Assembly (NCBI GenBank): GCA_937922785.1
Contig: CALAJQ010000028.1
Span: forward strand, 1-42,071
Reading direction: 5' to 3'
Source: an uncultured Acidimicrobiales bacterium
GTDB lineage: Bacteria; Actinomycetota; Acidimicrobiia; Acidimicrobiales; SZUA-35
Length of the DNA: 42,071 nt
The position numbers and the translations under genes are program-made. Position 1 is the stretch's first letter; every line of letters begins with the position of its first letter. The notes beneath the pieces were generated by a model. The model searched no databases. It worked only from the letters and a program-made list of their open reading frames with translations, and had not been told where the DNA came from. Below are positions 8,013 through 15,776 of the stretch, piece by piece.

Positions 8013-8335
8013 TGAAGATCCATAAGGGCGACACAGTTCGCGTACTTACTGGAAAAGACCGTGGCGCAGAAGGCGTAGTTTCTGCTGCTTTCCCTGACCG
8101 TGAAAAGGTCATAGTTGAGGGCGTGAATGTTGCAAAGCGTCACACCAAGCCCAGATCAGCAGAAGACCCAGGTGGCATTCTCGACAAAGAGATGCCAATA
8201 GATGTTTCCAACGTGGCTCTTCTCAGCCCCAAAGACGGCAAGCCAACCCGCGTTGGCTACAAGGTCGACTCAAAGGGCAACAAAGTCCGTGTTTGTCGCC
8301 GAAGTGGCGAAGAAATTCCAGAGGCCAGCTCATGA
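8012..8335 (+). CDS. rplX: 50S ribosomal protein L24
   Basis: This 107-residue protein has the KOW motif [23 protein letters not shown] and the typical [11 protein letters not shown] and [18 protein letters not shown] segments. L24 is an assembly initiator at the 5' end of 23S rRNA and lies near the tunnel exit. Its TGA stop overlaps the rplE ATG. Confidence 0.97.
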   Translation: MKIHKGDTVRVLTGKDRGAEGVVSAAFPDREKVIVEGVNVAKRHTKPRSAEDPGGILDKEMPIDVSNVALLSPKDGKPTRVGYKVDSKGNKVRVCRRSGEEIPEASS

Positions 8336-8904
8336 GCACTCGCACCAAGCCAAATCCTCGTATGAAGGATCTCTACAACGACAGCATCCGTGATGCGCTC
8401 AAGGCCGAGCTTGGCCTCGACAACATCATGCAGGTGCCACGCTTTGAGAAGATCGTCGTGAACATGGGCGTTGGCGAAGCAGTCGCTAACTCCAAAGTTC
8501 TCGAAGGCGCTACTCGCGACCTTGGCATCATCACCGGCCAGAAGCCAGTGGTTACCAAGGCTCGCAAGTCCATCGCGAACTTCAAGCTTCGTGAAGGCAA
8601 CGCCATCGGCACCAAGGTCACCCTCCGGGGCGACCAAATGTGGGAGTTCTTCGACCGGCTCGTAACGCTAGCCATCCCCCGAATTCGTGACTTCCGTGGC
8701 CTGAGCCCCAAGAGCTTTGACGGCCGTGGAAACTACACCTTTGGTCTCACCGAACAGCTCATGTTCCCTGAGATCGACTACGACACAATCGACACAACCC
8801 GCGGTATGGACATCACAATTGTGACCACCGCCCAAGACAATGCCGGTGGCACCGCTCTGCTGAGTGCCTTCGGTTTCCCATTCCGGAAAGAAGGGCAGCA
8901 GTAA
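8332..8904 (+). CDS. rplE: 50S ribosomal protein L5
   Basis: The chosen start gives 190 residues ([23 protein letters not shown]). The open frame extends 13 codons further upstream into rplX, but the ATG at 8332 overlaps the rplX stop as ATGA and fits the family N-terminus. L5 signatures include [38 protein letters not shown] and [15 protein letters not shown]5 binds 5S rRNA and touches the P-site tRNA. Confidence 0.96.
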   Translation: MSTRTKPNPRMKDLYNDSIRDALKAELGLDNIMQVPRFEKIVVNMGVGEAVANSKVLEGATRDLGIITGQKPVVTKARKSIANFKLREGNAIGTKVTLRGDQMWEFFDRLVTLAIPRIRDFRGLSPKSFDGRGNYTFGLTEQLMFPEIDYDTIDTTRGMDITIVTTAQDNAGGTALLSAFGFPFRKEGQQ

Positions 8905-9089
8905 TGGCGAAGAAGGCCCTCATAGAAAAGCAGCAAAAGAAGCCAAAGTTTAAGGTTCGCGGTTACACCCGCTGCCAGCGCTGTGGTCGACCCAAGGCTG
9001 TCTACAAGCGTTTCGGACTGTGCCGTATTTGTTTCCGTCAGATGGCTCACGCCGGGGAAATCCCAGGCGTCACCAAGGCAAGCTGGTAA
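8904..9089 (+). CDS. rpsZ: 30S ribosomal protein S14, short zinc-binding type
   Basis: This 61-residue protein is the type Z form of S14. Four cysteines at residues 24, 27, 40 and 43 (CQRCGRP...CRIC) form the zinc knuckle, and [11 protein letters not shown] ends it. S14 lies in the 30S head. A one-base overlap joins it to rplE. A second zinc-free S14 for zinc starvation is common in actinobacteria but is not in this window. Confidence 0.97.
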   Translation: MAKKALIEKQQKKPKFKVRGYTRCQRCGRPKAVYKRFGLCRICFRQMAHAGEIPGVTKASW

Positions 9090-9103
9090 GGGGAAATTTC
9101 ATT

Positions 9104-9508
9104 ATGACAATGACAGATCCACTAGCGGACATGCTCACACGCATCCGCAATGCCAACATTGCAATGCACGACGAAGTATCGATGCCAGCCTCAAAGTTGA
9201 AGATCGCACTTGCCGAGCTTCTTCATTCAGAGGGTTACATCGGAGAATTCAAAGCTGCAGACAACGATGGGGGAGTCGGCAAGACCCTCACTATCAACAT
9301 GAAGTACTCACCCGAGCGAGAGCGAGTGATTTCCGGCATCAAGCGGATTTCCAAGCCTGGCCTACGGGTTTACCAAGGCGCTGGCGAGATACCTCGTGTT
9401 CTCGGTGGTCTTGGAGTTGCAGTTGTATCCACCAACCAGGGTCTCATCACCGACCGCCAAGCTCGCAAGAGCAAGGTCGGCGGCGAAGTGCTCTGCCACG
9501 TCTGGTAG
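9104..9508 (+). CDS. rpsH: 30S ribosomal protein S8
   Basis: From the ATG at 9104 the protein has 134 residues ([40 protein letters not shown]), the usual S8 start and length. The frame is open further upstream inside rpsZ, but AAGGGGAAA just before 9104 is a good ribosome site. The C-terminus has [29 protein letters not shown] and ends in [10 protein letters not shown]8 binds helix 21 of 16S rRNA and represses the spc operon in E. coli. Confidence 0.96.
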   Translation: MTMTDPLADMLTRIRNANIAMHDEVSMPASKLKIALAELLHSEGYIGEFKAADNDGGVGKTLTINMKYSPERERVISGIKRISKPGLRVYQGAGEIPRVLGGLGVAVVSTNQGLITDRQARKSKVGGEVLCHVW

Positions 9509-9517
9509 GAGCTAACC

Positions 9518-10057
9518 ATGTCACGTATTGGAAAATCAGTTATCCCAGTACCGGCTGGCGTTGAAGTTAACGTCGCAGGTGCAAAGGTTGCAGTCAAAGG
9601 TCCTATGGGAAACCTTGCGATTGAGTTGCCTGACGCCATATCGGTGTCCCAACAAGACGCAGAGCTAACCGTCGAGCGAGCAAATGAAGAGCAGAAGACA
9701 AAGGCTCTTCACGGTCTAAACCGGTCCCTTATCAACAACATGGTGATCGGCGTCTCTACCGGATTCCGCAAGGACCTTGAGATCGTCGGCGTTGGTTACA
9801 GAGCCAATGCCAAAGGCAAAGACAAGATCGAGCTATCGCTCGGTTTCAGTCACACAATTACCGTTGAGGCTCCTGAAGGCATCGAGTTTGAGGTGCCTGA
9901 GCCGACCAAGATTGGTGTCGTAGGCATCGATAAGCAGGTTGTTGGTCAAGTGGCTGCAGTTATCCGTGGCTATCGAAAGCCAGAGCCCTACAAGGGCAAG
10001 GGCGTTCGATACGCAGGCGAACGAGTGATTCGCAAAGCTGGAAAGGCCGGCAAGTGA
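9518..10057 (+). CDS. rplF: 50S ribosomal protein L6
   Basis: This 179-residue protein has both L6 repeats. It begins [17 protein letters not shown] and carries LIGLSHTI-like [45 protein letters not shown] near the end. L6 lies by the sarcin-ricin loop and the factor-binding site. The last four bases are shared with the GTG start of rplR (GTGA). Confidence 0.97.
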   Translation: MSRIGKSVIPVPAGVEVNVAGAKVAVKGPMGNLAIELPDAISVSQQDAELTVERANEEQKTKALHGLNRSLINNMVIGVSTGFRKDLEIVGVGYRANAKGKDKIELSLGFSHTITVEAPEGIEFEVPEPTKIGVVGIDKQVVGQVAAVIRGYRKPEPYKGKGVRYAGERVIRKAGKAGK

Positions 10058-10410
10058 GCGTCAAAACCAAAGAAGCATCACGCAAGCGTCGTCAACGGCG
10101 TGTGCGCAAAAAGGTCAGTGGCACTACATCACGACCACGTCTGGCCGTACACCGCTCAAACCGGCACATCAGTGCCCAGGTCATCGACGACAGCACCGGT
10201 CACACTCTTGCGGCAGCTTCAACTTATGAGGCTGCGTTGCGAGACAAGGCTGGCCATCTCGATGGAGCAAACGAAGTAGGCAAGCTTGTCGCCGAGCGAG
10301 CCAAAGCTGCTGGTCTTTCAACAGTGGTATTCGATCGTGGCGGCAACCGCTACCTCGGTCAGGTTGCAGCTCTTGCTGACGCCGCACGCGAAGCAGGACT
10401 GGAATTCTAG
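10054..10410 (+). CDS. rplR: 50S ribosomal protein L18
   Basis: This 118-residue protein begins with GTG at 10054, overlapping the rplF stop. L18 features include [37 protein letters not shown] and [29 protein letters not shown]18 binds 5S rRNA together with L5. The GTG start is supported by the overlap and by the lack of another start before the conserved core. Confidence 0.96.
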   Translation: MSVKTKEASRKRRQRRVRKKVSGTTSRPRLAVHRSNRHISAQVIDDSTGHTLAAASTYEAALRDKAGHLDGANEVGKLVAERAKAAGLSTVVFDRGGNRYLGQVAALADAAREAGLEF

Positions 10411-10419
10411 GAGATCATC

Positions 10420-10986
10420 ATGGCTGGACCAGAACGAGATCAGGGACGCGAGTCCCGAGTAATCACAATCAACCGAGTTTCCAAGGTAGTTAAGGGTGGA
10501 CGTCGTTTCGCCTTTACTGCTCTTGTTGTGATCGGTGATGCCAATGGCCGAGTAGGTCTTGGGTATGGCAAGGCTAAGGAAGTACCTCTGGCAATCCAGA
10601 AGGGCACTGAAGAGGCCAAGAAGATGATGTTCGACGTGCCAATGGCCGGCGGAACCATCATCCACCCAATTATCGGAACAAACGGCGCAGGCCGGGTCAT
10701 GCTTAAGCCTGCTGCTCCCGGTACCGGCGTTATCGCTGGCGGAGCCGCACGGCAGATCCTTGAAGAAGCGGGCATCCGCGACGTCTTGTGCAAGAGCCTT
10801 GGCTCAGCAAACCAGATCAACGTTGCCCGAGCAACAATCGATGCCTTGCGTAACATCCGTCGACCCGACGAAGTTGCACGCCTTCGCGGCCTCGACGCAT
10901 CAGAGTTCACGCCTAAAGGTCTGCTCGAGGCATACAACGAGACCAAGCGCGGCGGTGCTGCAGCGCCTGAGTCAGTGGAGGCTTAA
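10420..10986 (+). CDS. rpsE: 30S ribosomal protein S5
   Basis: This 188-residue protein has the S5 double-stranded-RNA-binding motif ([46 protein letters not shown]) and the C-terminal domain ([36 protein letters not shown]). S5 contributes to decoding accuracy and the mRNA entry site. GGAGATC lies just before the ATG. rpmD begins two bases after the stop. Confidence 0.97.
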   Translation: MAGPERDQGRESRVITINRVSKVVKGGRRFAFTALVVIGDANGRVGLGYGKAKEVPLAIQKGTEEAKKMMFDVPMAGGTIIHPIIGTNGAGRVMLKPAAPGTGVIAGGAARQILEEAGIRDVLCKSLGSANQINVARATIDALRNIRRPDEVARLRGLDASEFTPKGLLEAYNETKRGGAAAPESVEA

Positions 10987-10988
10987 CA

Positions 10989-11168
10989 ATGGCAGAGCTC
11001 AAAGTAACCCAGGTTCGTTCCGCAATCGGAGCTAAGCCAAAGACCCGAGGCAGCCTGCGTGCTCTCGGACTACGAGGTATTGGCAAGTCCAACACCCTTC
11101 CCGACCGACCTGAGATCCGCGGCATGATTGCCCGGTGTCCTCACCTCATTACTGTTGAAGAGGTCTAA
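10989..11168 (+). CDS. rpmD: 50S ribosomal protein L30
   Basis: A 59-residue gene read directly from the sequence: ATG at 10989, TAA at 11166. The product begins MAELKVTQVRSAIGAKPKTRGSL and continues with LRALGLRGIGKSNTLPDRPEIRGMI, which is typical L30. It lies between rpsE and rplO in the standard spc order, with gaps of two and three bases. L30 is a small 50S surface protein. Confidence 0.95.
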   Translation: MAELKVTQVRSAIGAKPKTRGSLRALGLRGIGKSNTLPDRPEIRGMIARCPHLITVEEV

Positions 11169-11171
11169 ACA

Positions 11172-11657
11172 ATGAAACTTCACGATCTTCAGCCATCTCC
11201 TGGCTCAAACAAGCGTGGCAAGCGGAAGGCTCGTGGTATCGCGGGCAAAGCTGGCAAGACGGCTGGCCGCGGTACAAAGGGTCAAAAGGCTCGCAACAAC
11301 GTGCGCGTCGGATTCGAAGGTGGACAGCTTCCGCTGCATATCCGTCTCCCAAAGCTTCGTGGCTTCGACAACCCGTTCCGGGTTGAATATCAGGCCATCA
11401 ACTTGGACACCATTTCTGAAAGCGGCCTCAAAGAGGTAACTCCAGAAGCGTTGCTTGAAAAGAACCTCGTTGGAAAAGGCAATCTCGTAAAGGTTCTCGG
11501 CCGGGGTGAGATTTCTGGTGCTGTAACTGTTAAGGCCCATGCCTTTTCAAAGTCAGCCGAGGAAGCAATCACAGCGGCTGGTGGCTCTATCGAGAAGCTG
11601 CCGTTGCCATTCAGCGTGCGCCCTGCCTCTTCTGGCAACCAGCACATGAACCGCTAA
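11172..11657 (+). CDS. rplO: 50S ribosomal protein L15
   Basis: This 161-residue protein has the L15 hallmarks MKLHDLQPSPGSNKRGKRKARGIAGKAGKTAGRGTKGQKAR and FEGGQLPLHIRLPKLRGFDNPFR. The C-terminal half has the family fold (LVKVLGRGEISGAVTVKAHAFSKSAEEAI). L15 is a late assembly protein of the 50S core. It precedes secY by 49 bases, the classical arrangement. Confidence 0.96.
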   Translation: MKLHDLQPSPGSNKRGKRKARGIAGKAGKTAGRGTKGQKARNNVRVGFEGGQLPLHIRLPKLRGFDNPFRVEYQAINLDTISESGLKEVTPEALLEKNLVGKGNLVKVLGRGEISGAVTVKAHAFSKSAEEAITAAGGSIEKLPLPFSVRPASSGNQHMNR

Positions 11658-11706
11658 AGGTTCAGCGCTCCAACATTAATATCGATCTGAACTACGGTAG
11701 GTAATC

Positions 11707-13029
11707 GTGCTTTCGACTATCCGCAATGCGATGCGAACCCCAGAGCTACGGAACAAGATTTTGTTCACGCTCGCACTGATCGGGCTTTACCGCCTCGGTG
11801 CACAGATTCCTGCGCCAGGAGTAAGCCTCGACGCGTTGGAGAACCTGCGCGACCAAGCCAACTCTGGTCCCGGCTCGGTGTTCAGCTATTTGAACCTGCT
11901 TTCCGGTGGTGGACTGGCGTCGCTGTCCTGGTTCGCGCTGGGGATTCTGCCTTACATCACAGCATCGATCATTATTCAGATCCTTACTGTTGCAATTCCA
12001 AAGTTGGAAGAGTGGCAGGCCCAAGGTGCGGTGGGTCAACGCAAGATCAGTCAGTGGACTCGCTATGTCACTGTCGTGCTGGCGCTCATTCAAAGCACGG
12101 GCATTGTGTTCCTGGTGAACCGAAACCCCGAAGGCTTCTTCGGCGCCGACATTGGACTTTTCCCGGATGGAAGCCCTGGCAGAATACTGTTGGCTGTTAC
12201 CTGCATCACCATCGGCTCCGCCGTTGTCATGTGGATGGGCGAGCTCATTACTGAAAAGGGCATCGGCAACGGAATGTCGATCATCATTTTCGCTTCTGTA
12301 GTGTCTTCACTTCCTGGCCTTGGCATCACCATCAACACCCAAAAGGGCATCGTCGGCATCGTGGTAGCGCTTGTCTTGTTGGTCTTCCTCTGCGCCGGAA
12401 TCGTCTTTGTTGAACAAGGCCAGCGTCGGATCCCAGTTCACTTTGCCAAGCGGACTTCAGGCCGCAAGGTGACCGGCGGAAACAAGAGCTACATCCCGCT
12501 TAAGGTCAACCAGGCCGGTGTTATCCCGGTGATCTTCGCATCTTCGCTGTTGCAGCTACCAACGTTGCTCGCCAACGTTCTTCCTGCCGACGGATGGGGC
12601 CAGTCAGTCCGAGACTTCCTGAACAACAACTTGTTCCGTCCAGACAACCTTGGCTACATCCTCGTTTCAGGCCTTCTCATTGTGGGCTTTGCCTATTTCT
12701 ACAACTCGATTGCGTTTGACCCCATCCGTCGCGCCGACGAGTTGAACAAGAGCGGTGGCTTTATTCCTGGGTTCCGTCCCGGACCACAAACCGAAGCCCA
12801 TCTAGCCAAGATTCTGAACCGAATAACGCTGCCTGGTGCGGTCTTCCTTGGTGTAGTTGCCTTGCTTCCCTCGGCAATTCTTGCCCGCTGGTTGGGTAGT
12901 GCACAGTCTGCTGGCCTGGTCGGTTTCTCTGGTGTTTCGATCCTCATTGCTGTGGGCGTTGCACTGGAAACAATGAAGCAAATTGACAGCCAGCTCATGC
13001 AGCGGAACTATGAAGGCTTCCTGAAGTAG
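11707..13029 (+). CDS. secY: Preprotein translocase subunit SecY
   Basis: This 440-residue, strongly hydrophobic protein has the SecY start (LSTIRNAMRTPELRNKILFTLALIGLYRLGAQIPAPGV) and about ten membrane segments. Conserved parts include ISQWTRYVTVVLALIQS, GIGNGMSIIIFASVVS, QGQRRIPVHFAKR, the ribosome-contact loop with GFIPGFRPGPQTE, and the end METMKQIDSQLMQRNYEGFLK. SecY is the channel of SecYEG, which exports unfolded proteins. The start is GTG at 11707 with GGTAGGTAA upstream. It is the usual membrane gene of the spc operon. Confidence 0.97.
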   Translation: MLSTIRNAMRTPELRNKILFTLALIGLYRLGAQIPAPGVSLDALENLRDQANSGPGSVFSYLNLLSGGGLASLSWFALGILPYITASIIIQILTVAIPKLEEWQAQGAVGQRKISQWTRYVTVVLALIQSTGIVFLVNRNPEGFFGADIGLFPDGSPGRILLAVTCITIGSAVVMWMGELITEKGIGNGMSIIIFASVVSSLPGLGITINTQKGIVGIVVALVLLVFLCAGIVFVEQGQRRIPVHFAKRTSGRKVTGGNKSYIPLKVNQAGVIPVIFASSLLQLPTLLANVLPADGWGQSVRDFLNNNLFRPDNLGYILVSGLLIVGFAYFYNSIAFDPIRRADELNKSGGFIPGFRPGPQTEAHLAKILNRITLPGAVFLGVVALLPSAILARWLGSAQSAGLVGFSGVSILIAVGVALETMKQIDSQLMQRNYEGFLK

Positions 13030-13041
13030 AGGCTGGCAAGT

Positions 13042-13620
13042 ATGAGTGGAATCGGTGAAGGCCCTTTGCGCCTCGTTATTTTCGGCCGTCAAGGCGCAGG
13101 CAAGGGCACTCAATGTGCCCGGTTGGTCGAAGAATTTGGTGTCGCCCACATCAGCACTGGAGACATGTTGAGAGCTGCGGTAGCAGCCGAGACCGACATG
13201 GGTCTTAAGGCAAAGGCCGTCATGAGCAGTGGCGGCTTAGTTGGCGATGACATCATGAACGGCATTGTCCGTGACCGACTAGACGAGACTGACGCCAACA
13301 CCGGTGGATTTGTACTTGATGGTTTTCCTCGCACGATTCCTCAGGCCGAAGCGCTCAGCATCATCTTGGGAAAACGAGAACTTCACGCTGCGGTGAACAT
13401 CGACGTTCCTCTTGAAGAGGTAACAGCGCGGATGAAGGCCAGAGGCCGCGAAGACGACACCGAAGAAGGCATCGCCCGCCGTCTTGAGCTTTATGAGCAA
13501 GAGACTCAGCCAGTTCTGGAATGGTTCTCAGCTCGTAATCGGCTGATCACAGTTGATGGTTTCAGCACCGAAGACATCGTTTGGGACCGTCTTGTGTCAG
13601 CCATCAAGGCTGCGGCCTAG
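13042..13620 (+). CDS. adk: Adenylate kinase, short-LID form
   Basis: This 192-residue enzyme interconverts ATP + AMP and 2 ADP. The P-loop GRQGAGKGT is at residues 15-23, followed by the AMP-binding HISTGDMLR and GFVLDGFPRT. The LID is the short form (ARMKARGREDDTEEGIARRLELY) without zinc cysteines, as in other actinobacteria. It begins 12 bases after secY. It is not followed by map or infA: a leftward kinase gene with a repeated tail comes next, and infA appears only 7.2 kb later. Confidence 0.96.
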   Translation: MSGIGEGPLRLVIFGRQGAGKGTQCARLVEEFGVAHISTGDMLRAAVAAETDMGLKAKAVMSSGGLVGDDIMNGIVRDRLDETDANTGGFVLDGFPRTIPQAEALSIILGKRELHAAVNIDVPLEEVTARMKARGREDDTEEGIARRLELYEQETQPVLEWFSARNRLITVDGFSTEDIVWDRLVSAIKAAA

Positions 13621-13622
13621 CC

Positions 13623-13677
13623 CTAGAGCATTCTGGGCCTGTCTAGAGCATTCTGGGTTTGTCTAGAGCATTCTGGG
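13623..13677. repeat. Three 20-base tandem repeats built on the kinase stop region
   Basis: CTAGAGCATTCTGGG occurs at 13623-13637, 13643-13657 and 13663-13677, with five-base spacers CCTGT and TTTGT between copies. Read on the minus strand, the core is the last four codons plus TAG of the histidine kinase gene (PRML and stop). The other two copies lie immediately downstream of the kinase stop and fill the 42-base gap to the convergent adk gene. Confidence 0.95.
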
Positions 13678-14679
13678 CAGCTCAACCACCACTGAGACTC
13701 CGGCAGGGTGGTGGTCTTCAATTGAGACTTGGCCGCCGTGTTGTTCGATTATCTCTTTGCATATAGCCAACCCAAGGCCAGCACCTCCGCCGCTTCCACT
13801 GGGGGTGCCGTCGGCTTGCCAGAAGCGCTCAAACACACGTGTCTTTTGCTCATCCGAAATTCCGGGTCCGAGGTCTTGAATGGCGATTCGTGCTGTTCCG
13901 TTTTGATGGCCAACCACAACAGTAATTGGGCTGCCCAGAGGGGCAAAGCGCACGGCGTTGGCCACAATGTTGGTGAACACCTGCCGTAGCCGGTGTTCAT
14001 CGCCCACTACCTTTAATCCCATTGGCGACTTCAGTTCTAGCTCGATGGCAGGGTGGTTCAGTCGGGCCTCAGACTCCACTGAGTGCATCAAGTCCCCAAG
14101 GTCTAGCGGAACCATCTTCACAGTCTCAGCCCCAGACTCGAGCCGGGACAGATCTAGCAATTGCGCCACTAGGCCACTTAGATGCTCGGTCTGGGCAAGC
14201 AACTTCGCCATCGTCTTGCTTTCAGCTGGGACTACGCCGTCCACGATGTTTTCAAGTGTCGAGCGAATCGCAGCAACTGGGGTTCGCAGCTCGTGACTGG
14301 CGTTGGCGATGAACTCGCGTTGGCTTCTGTCGGCCTCAGCCAAGTTTCCCGCCATGGCGTTAAACGCTTCTGTTAGCTGGCCAACCTCGTCTTTACCCGC
14401 CGGCGCCACTCGGACCGTGTAGTCGCCGCTTGCCATTGTCTCTGACGCTTGGGCCATATCCCGAAGTGGATAGGTAGTTCCATGGGCCAGGAACTGAACC
14501 AGACTGAGTCCAACTGTGATTGCTGCCAGTAGGCGAACCCACCACGGCCATCCGAGCTCTAGGCCAACCTGGCTCATGATCGCAGTCATACCGATGGCCA
14601 CCACGACGATGATTGACCACTTCGTTTTGAAACTGCCGATGCTGGCTAATGGTTGAGGTCTGCTCATGCGGTCTCTCAT
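13663..14679 (-). CDS. Sensor histidine kinase, two membrane segments, HAMP
   Basis: This 338-residue kinase has two close membrane segments (about 21-37 and 45-65) with only a very short outside loop, so it probably senses membrane or lipid-bilayer signals or a partner protein. A HAMP linker follows (YPLRDMAQASETMASGDYTVRV). The phospho-accepting His is at about residue 129 in ASHELRTPVAAI. The ATPase domain shows the N box VFTNIVANAVRFA, G1 DLGPGIS and G2 GAGLGLAICKEI. The frame is open upstream, but the ATG at 14679 overlaps the regulator TAA by one base (TAATG), the coupling style seen throughout the window. The last codons are the source of the tandem repeats downstream. Confidence 0.93.
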   Translation of the reverse strand: MRDRMSRPQPLASIGSFKTKWSIIVVVAIGMTAIMSQVGLELGWPWWVRLLAAITVGLSLVQFLAHGTTYPLRDMAQASETMASGDYTVRVAPAGKDEVGQLTEAFNAMAGNLAEADRSQREFIANASHELRTPVAAIRSTLENIVDGVVPAESKTMAKLLAQTEHLSGLVAQLLDLSRLESGAETVKMVPLDLGDLMHSVESEARLNHPAIELELKSPMGLKVVGDEHRLRQVFTNIVANAVRFAPLGSPITVVVGHQNGTARIAIQDLGPGISDEQKTRVFERFWQADGTPSGSGGGAGLGLAICKEIIEQHGGQVSIEDHHPAGVSVVVELPRML

Positions 14680-15374
14680 TATGACTGGGCCTCGTCGCTG
14701 GCTGAGCCAAGCGCATAGCCGACGCCGTGAACGGTCCGCACGACTTCTGACCCAAGCTTTCGCCTTAGTGATCTGATGTGGGAGTCGATTGTTCTTGCGC
14801 CACTGCCGTCTCGGTAGCCCCAAACCGTGGAAAGCAGCTGACGGCGGCTAAGTACTCCGCCTCGCGCTTCAGAAAGCGCCACCAGAAGATCAAACTCGGT
14901 TGCGGTCAGATGGACTGGCTCACCCCCGAGGTTCACCCGGCGAGTCAAAGTGTCAATCGCCAAGTCCCCGAGCTCGACACCACCGGCGGCGGGAGCATCA
15001 GCGGCTCGCCGCAAGACAGCTTTGATGCGCGCCACCAGCTCTCTAGGTGAGAATGGCTTCATCAAATAGTCATCGGCCCCCACTCCCAGGCCAACCAACA
15101 TGTCCGCTTCGTCGTCTCGGGCAGTCAACATCACCACTGGAATCCGCCTGTGGGTTTGGATGCGGCGGCACACTTCGAGTCCGTCGAAGCCGGGCAGCCC
15201 GATGTCTAGGACGACCAGATCTGGACGAAGTGAAGCACAGGCGTCTACTGCAGCTGGCCCATCTCCCACCACCGACACGTCATAGCCCTCAGAACGCAGC
15301 CGACTGGCAACGGCTTCTGCGATCGTTGGCTCGTCCTCGACAACAAGGATGCATTGGTTTTCGATTCGGCCCAT
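14679..15374 (-). CDS. OmpR/PhoB-family response regulator
   Basis: The receiver domain has the acidic pair in VVEDE, phospho-acceptor Asp57 (VVLDIGLPG), Thr84 (MLTARDDE) and Lys106 (MKPFSP). The C-terminal winged helix shows LTATEFDLLVALSEARGGVLSRRQLL and DSHIRSLRRKLG. It should be phosphorylated by the kinase that follows, to which it is coupled by a one-base overlap. I chose the ATG at 15374 (231 residues). An in-frame TTG at 15395 would add seven residues. It is transcribed away from the lipoprotein/efflux genes and shares the repeat-bearing spacer with them. Confidence 0.93.
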   Translation of the reverse strand: MGRIENQCILVVEDEPTIAEAVASRLRSEGYDVSVVGDGPAAVDACASLRPDLVVLDIGLPGFDGLEVCRRIQTHRRIPVVMLTARDDEADMLVGLGVGADDYLMKPFSPRELVARIKAVLRRAADAPAAGGVELGDLAIDTLTRRVNLGGEPVHLTATEFDLLVALSEARGGVLSRRQLLSTVWGYRDGSGARTIDSHIRSLRRKLGSEVVRTVHGVGYALGSASDEAQS

Positions 15375-15776
15375 CGCTTCAAAAGTAGAGATCAAAGATG
15401 ATCAATGGGTCCATGCCATGTGAAGATATTGTGCAGCCGTCGTTCGCTTCGCTCTCTTTGCGAGTTTCGGCCCTCGGGGCCAAAACGTCGAGTTTGGGGA
15501 ACGCCGCGCCAGTGTCCCGACGGCACCAGCGAGTGCGGAACGCAGCGTGTAGCCAGGTGTCCCGACGGTACCAGCGTGACGCGGGCGGCCTCCGTGGCCG
15601 AGGAACGGCAAACCCGGTGTCCCGACGGTGCCAGCGTGACGCGGGCGGCCTCCGTGGCCGAGGAACGGCAAACCAGGTCTTTTTGCCTAGGAACCTAATG
15701 GGTGACTCAAGTACTTAAACCATCAGTGCGATACTTGTTGTTCACACATGTTGTTTGCTTAGCTGGGAGACGCTAA
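15375..15776. other. Divergent intergenic region with repeats, no gene seen
   Basis: About 400 bases separate the leftward regulator and the rightward lipoprotein gene. I see no credible coding sequence: open frames here run through the repeats and start without ribosome sites. The region holds a GGCC-CTCGG-GGCC hairpin near 15470-15482, one partial and two full copies of a GC-rich repeat (15514-15675), and a short AT-richer stretch before the lipoprotein ribosome site GGGAGA. It must contain at least one promoter for each direction, but no -35/-10 pair stands out. Confidence 0.7.
15514..15675. repeat. 60-base tandem repeat, one partial and two full copies
   Basis: The full copies are 15556-15615 and 15616-15675 and differ at only a few positions. 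Each contains GTCCCGAC, then GCGGCCTCCGTGGCC starting 26 bases later, then GAGGAACGGCA. GGCC-TCCGT-GGCC can form a small hairpin. A partial copy from about 15514 keeps the GTCCCGACGG part but lacks the GGCC hairpin. A diverged copy with the same 26-base spacing occurs at 24010, so the element is dispersed. Confidence 0.9.

Noticed and set aside
8293-8331. Longer N-terminus for L5
   Set aside because: It lies inside rplX; the ATG at 8332 overlaps the rplX stop and fits the family.
9020-9103. Longer N-terminus for S8
   Set aside because: It is rpsZ read in another frame; the ATG at 9104 has a good ribosome site.
13623-13677. Miniature CRISPR or attachment-site repeats flanking the efflux block
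   Set aside because: Spacers are five bases, the core is the kinase gene end, and no matching copy was seen at the right end of the block, so there is no support for att sites.
14680-14823. 48 extra N-terminal residues for the histidine kinase
   Set aside because: They overlap the regulator gene and are arginine-rich out-of-frame translation; the TAATG overlap fixes the start at 14679.
15514-15675. CRISPR-like array
   Set aside because: Copies are directly adjacent, 60 bases long, with no unique spacers and no cas genes nearby.
15398-15718. Overlapping open frames on both strands through the 15.5 kb repeats, with repeated peptides such as PDGTSVTRAASVAEERQ
   Set aside because: They are translations of the tandem repeat in several frames, with no ribosome site and no protein-like composition.
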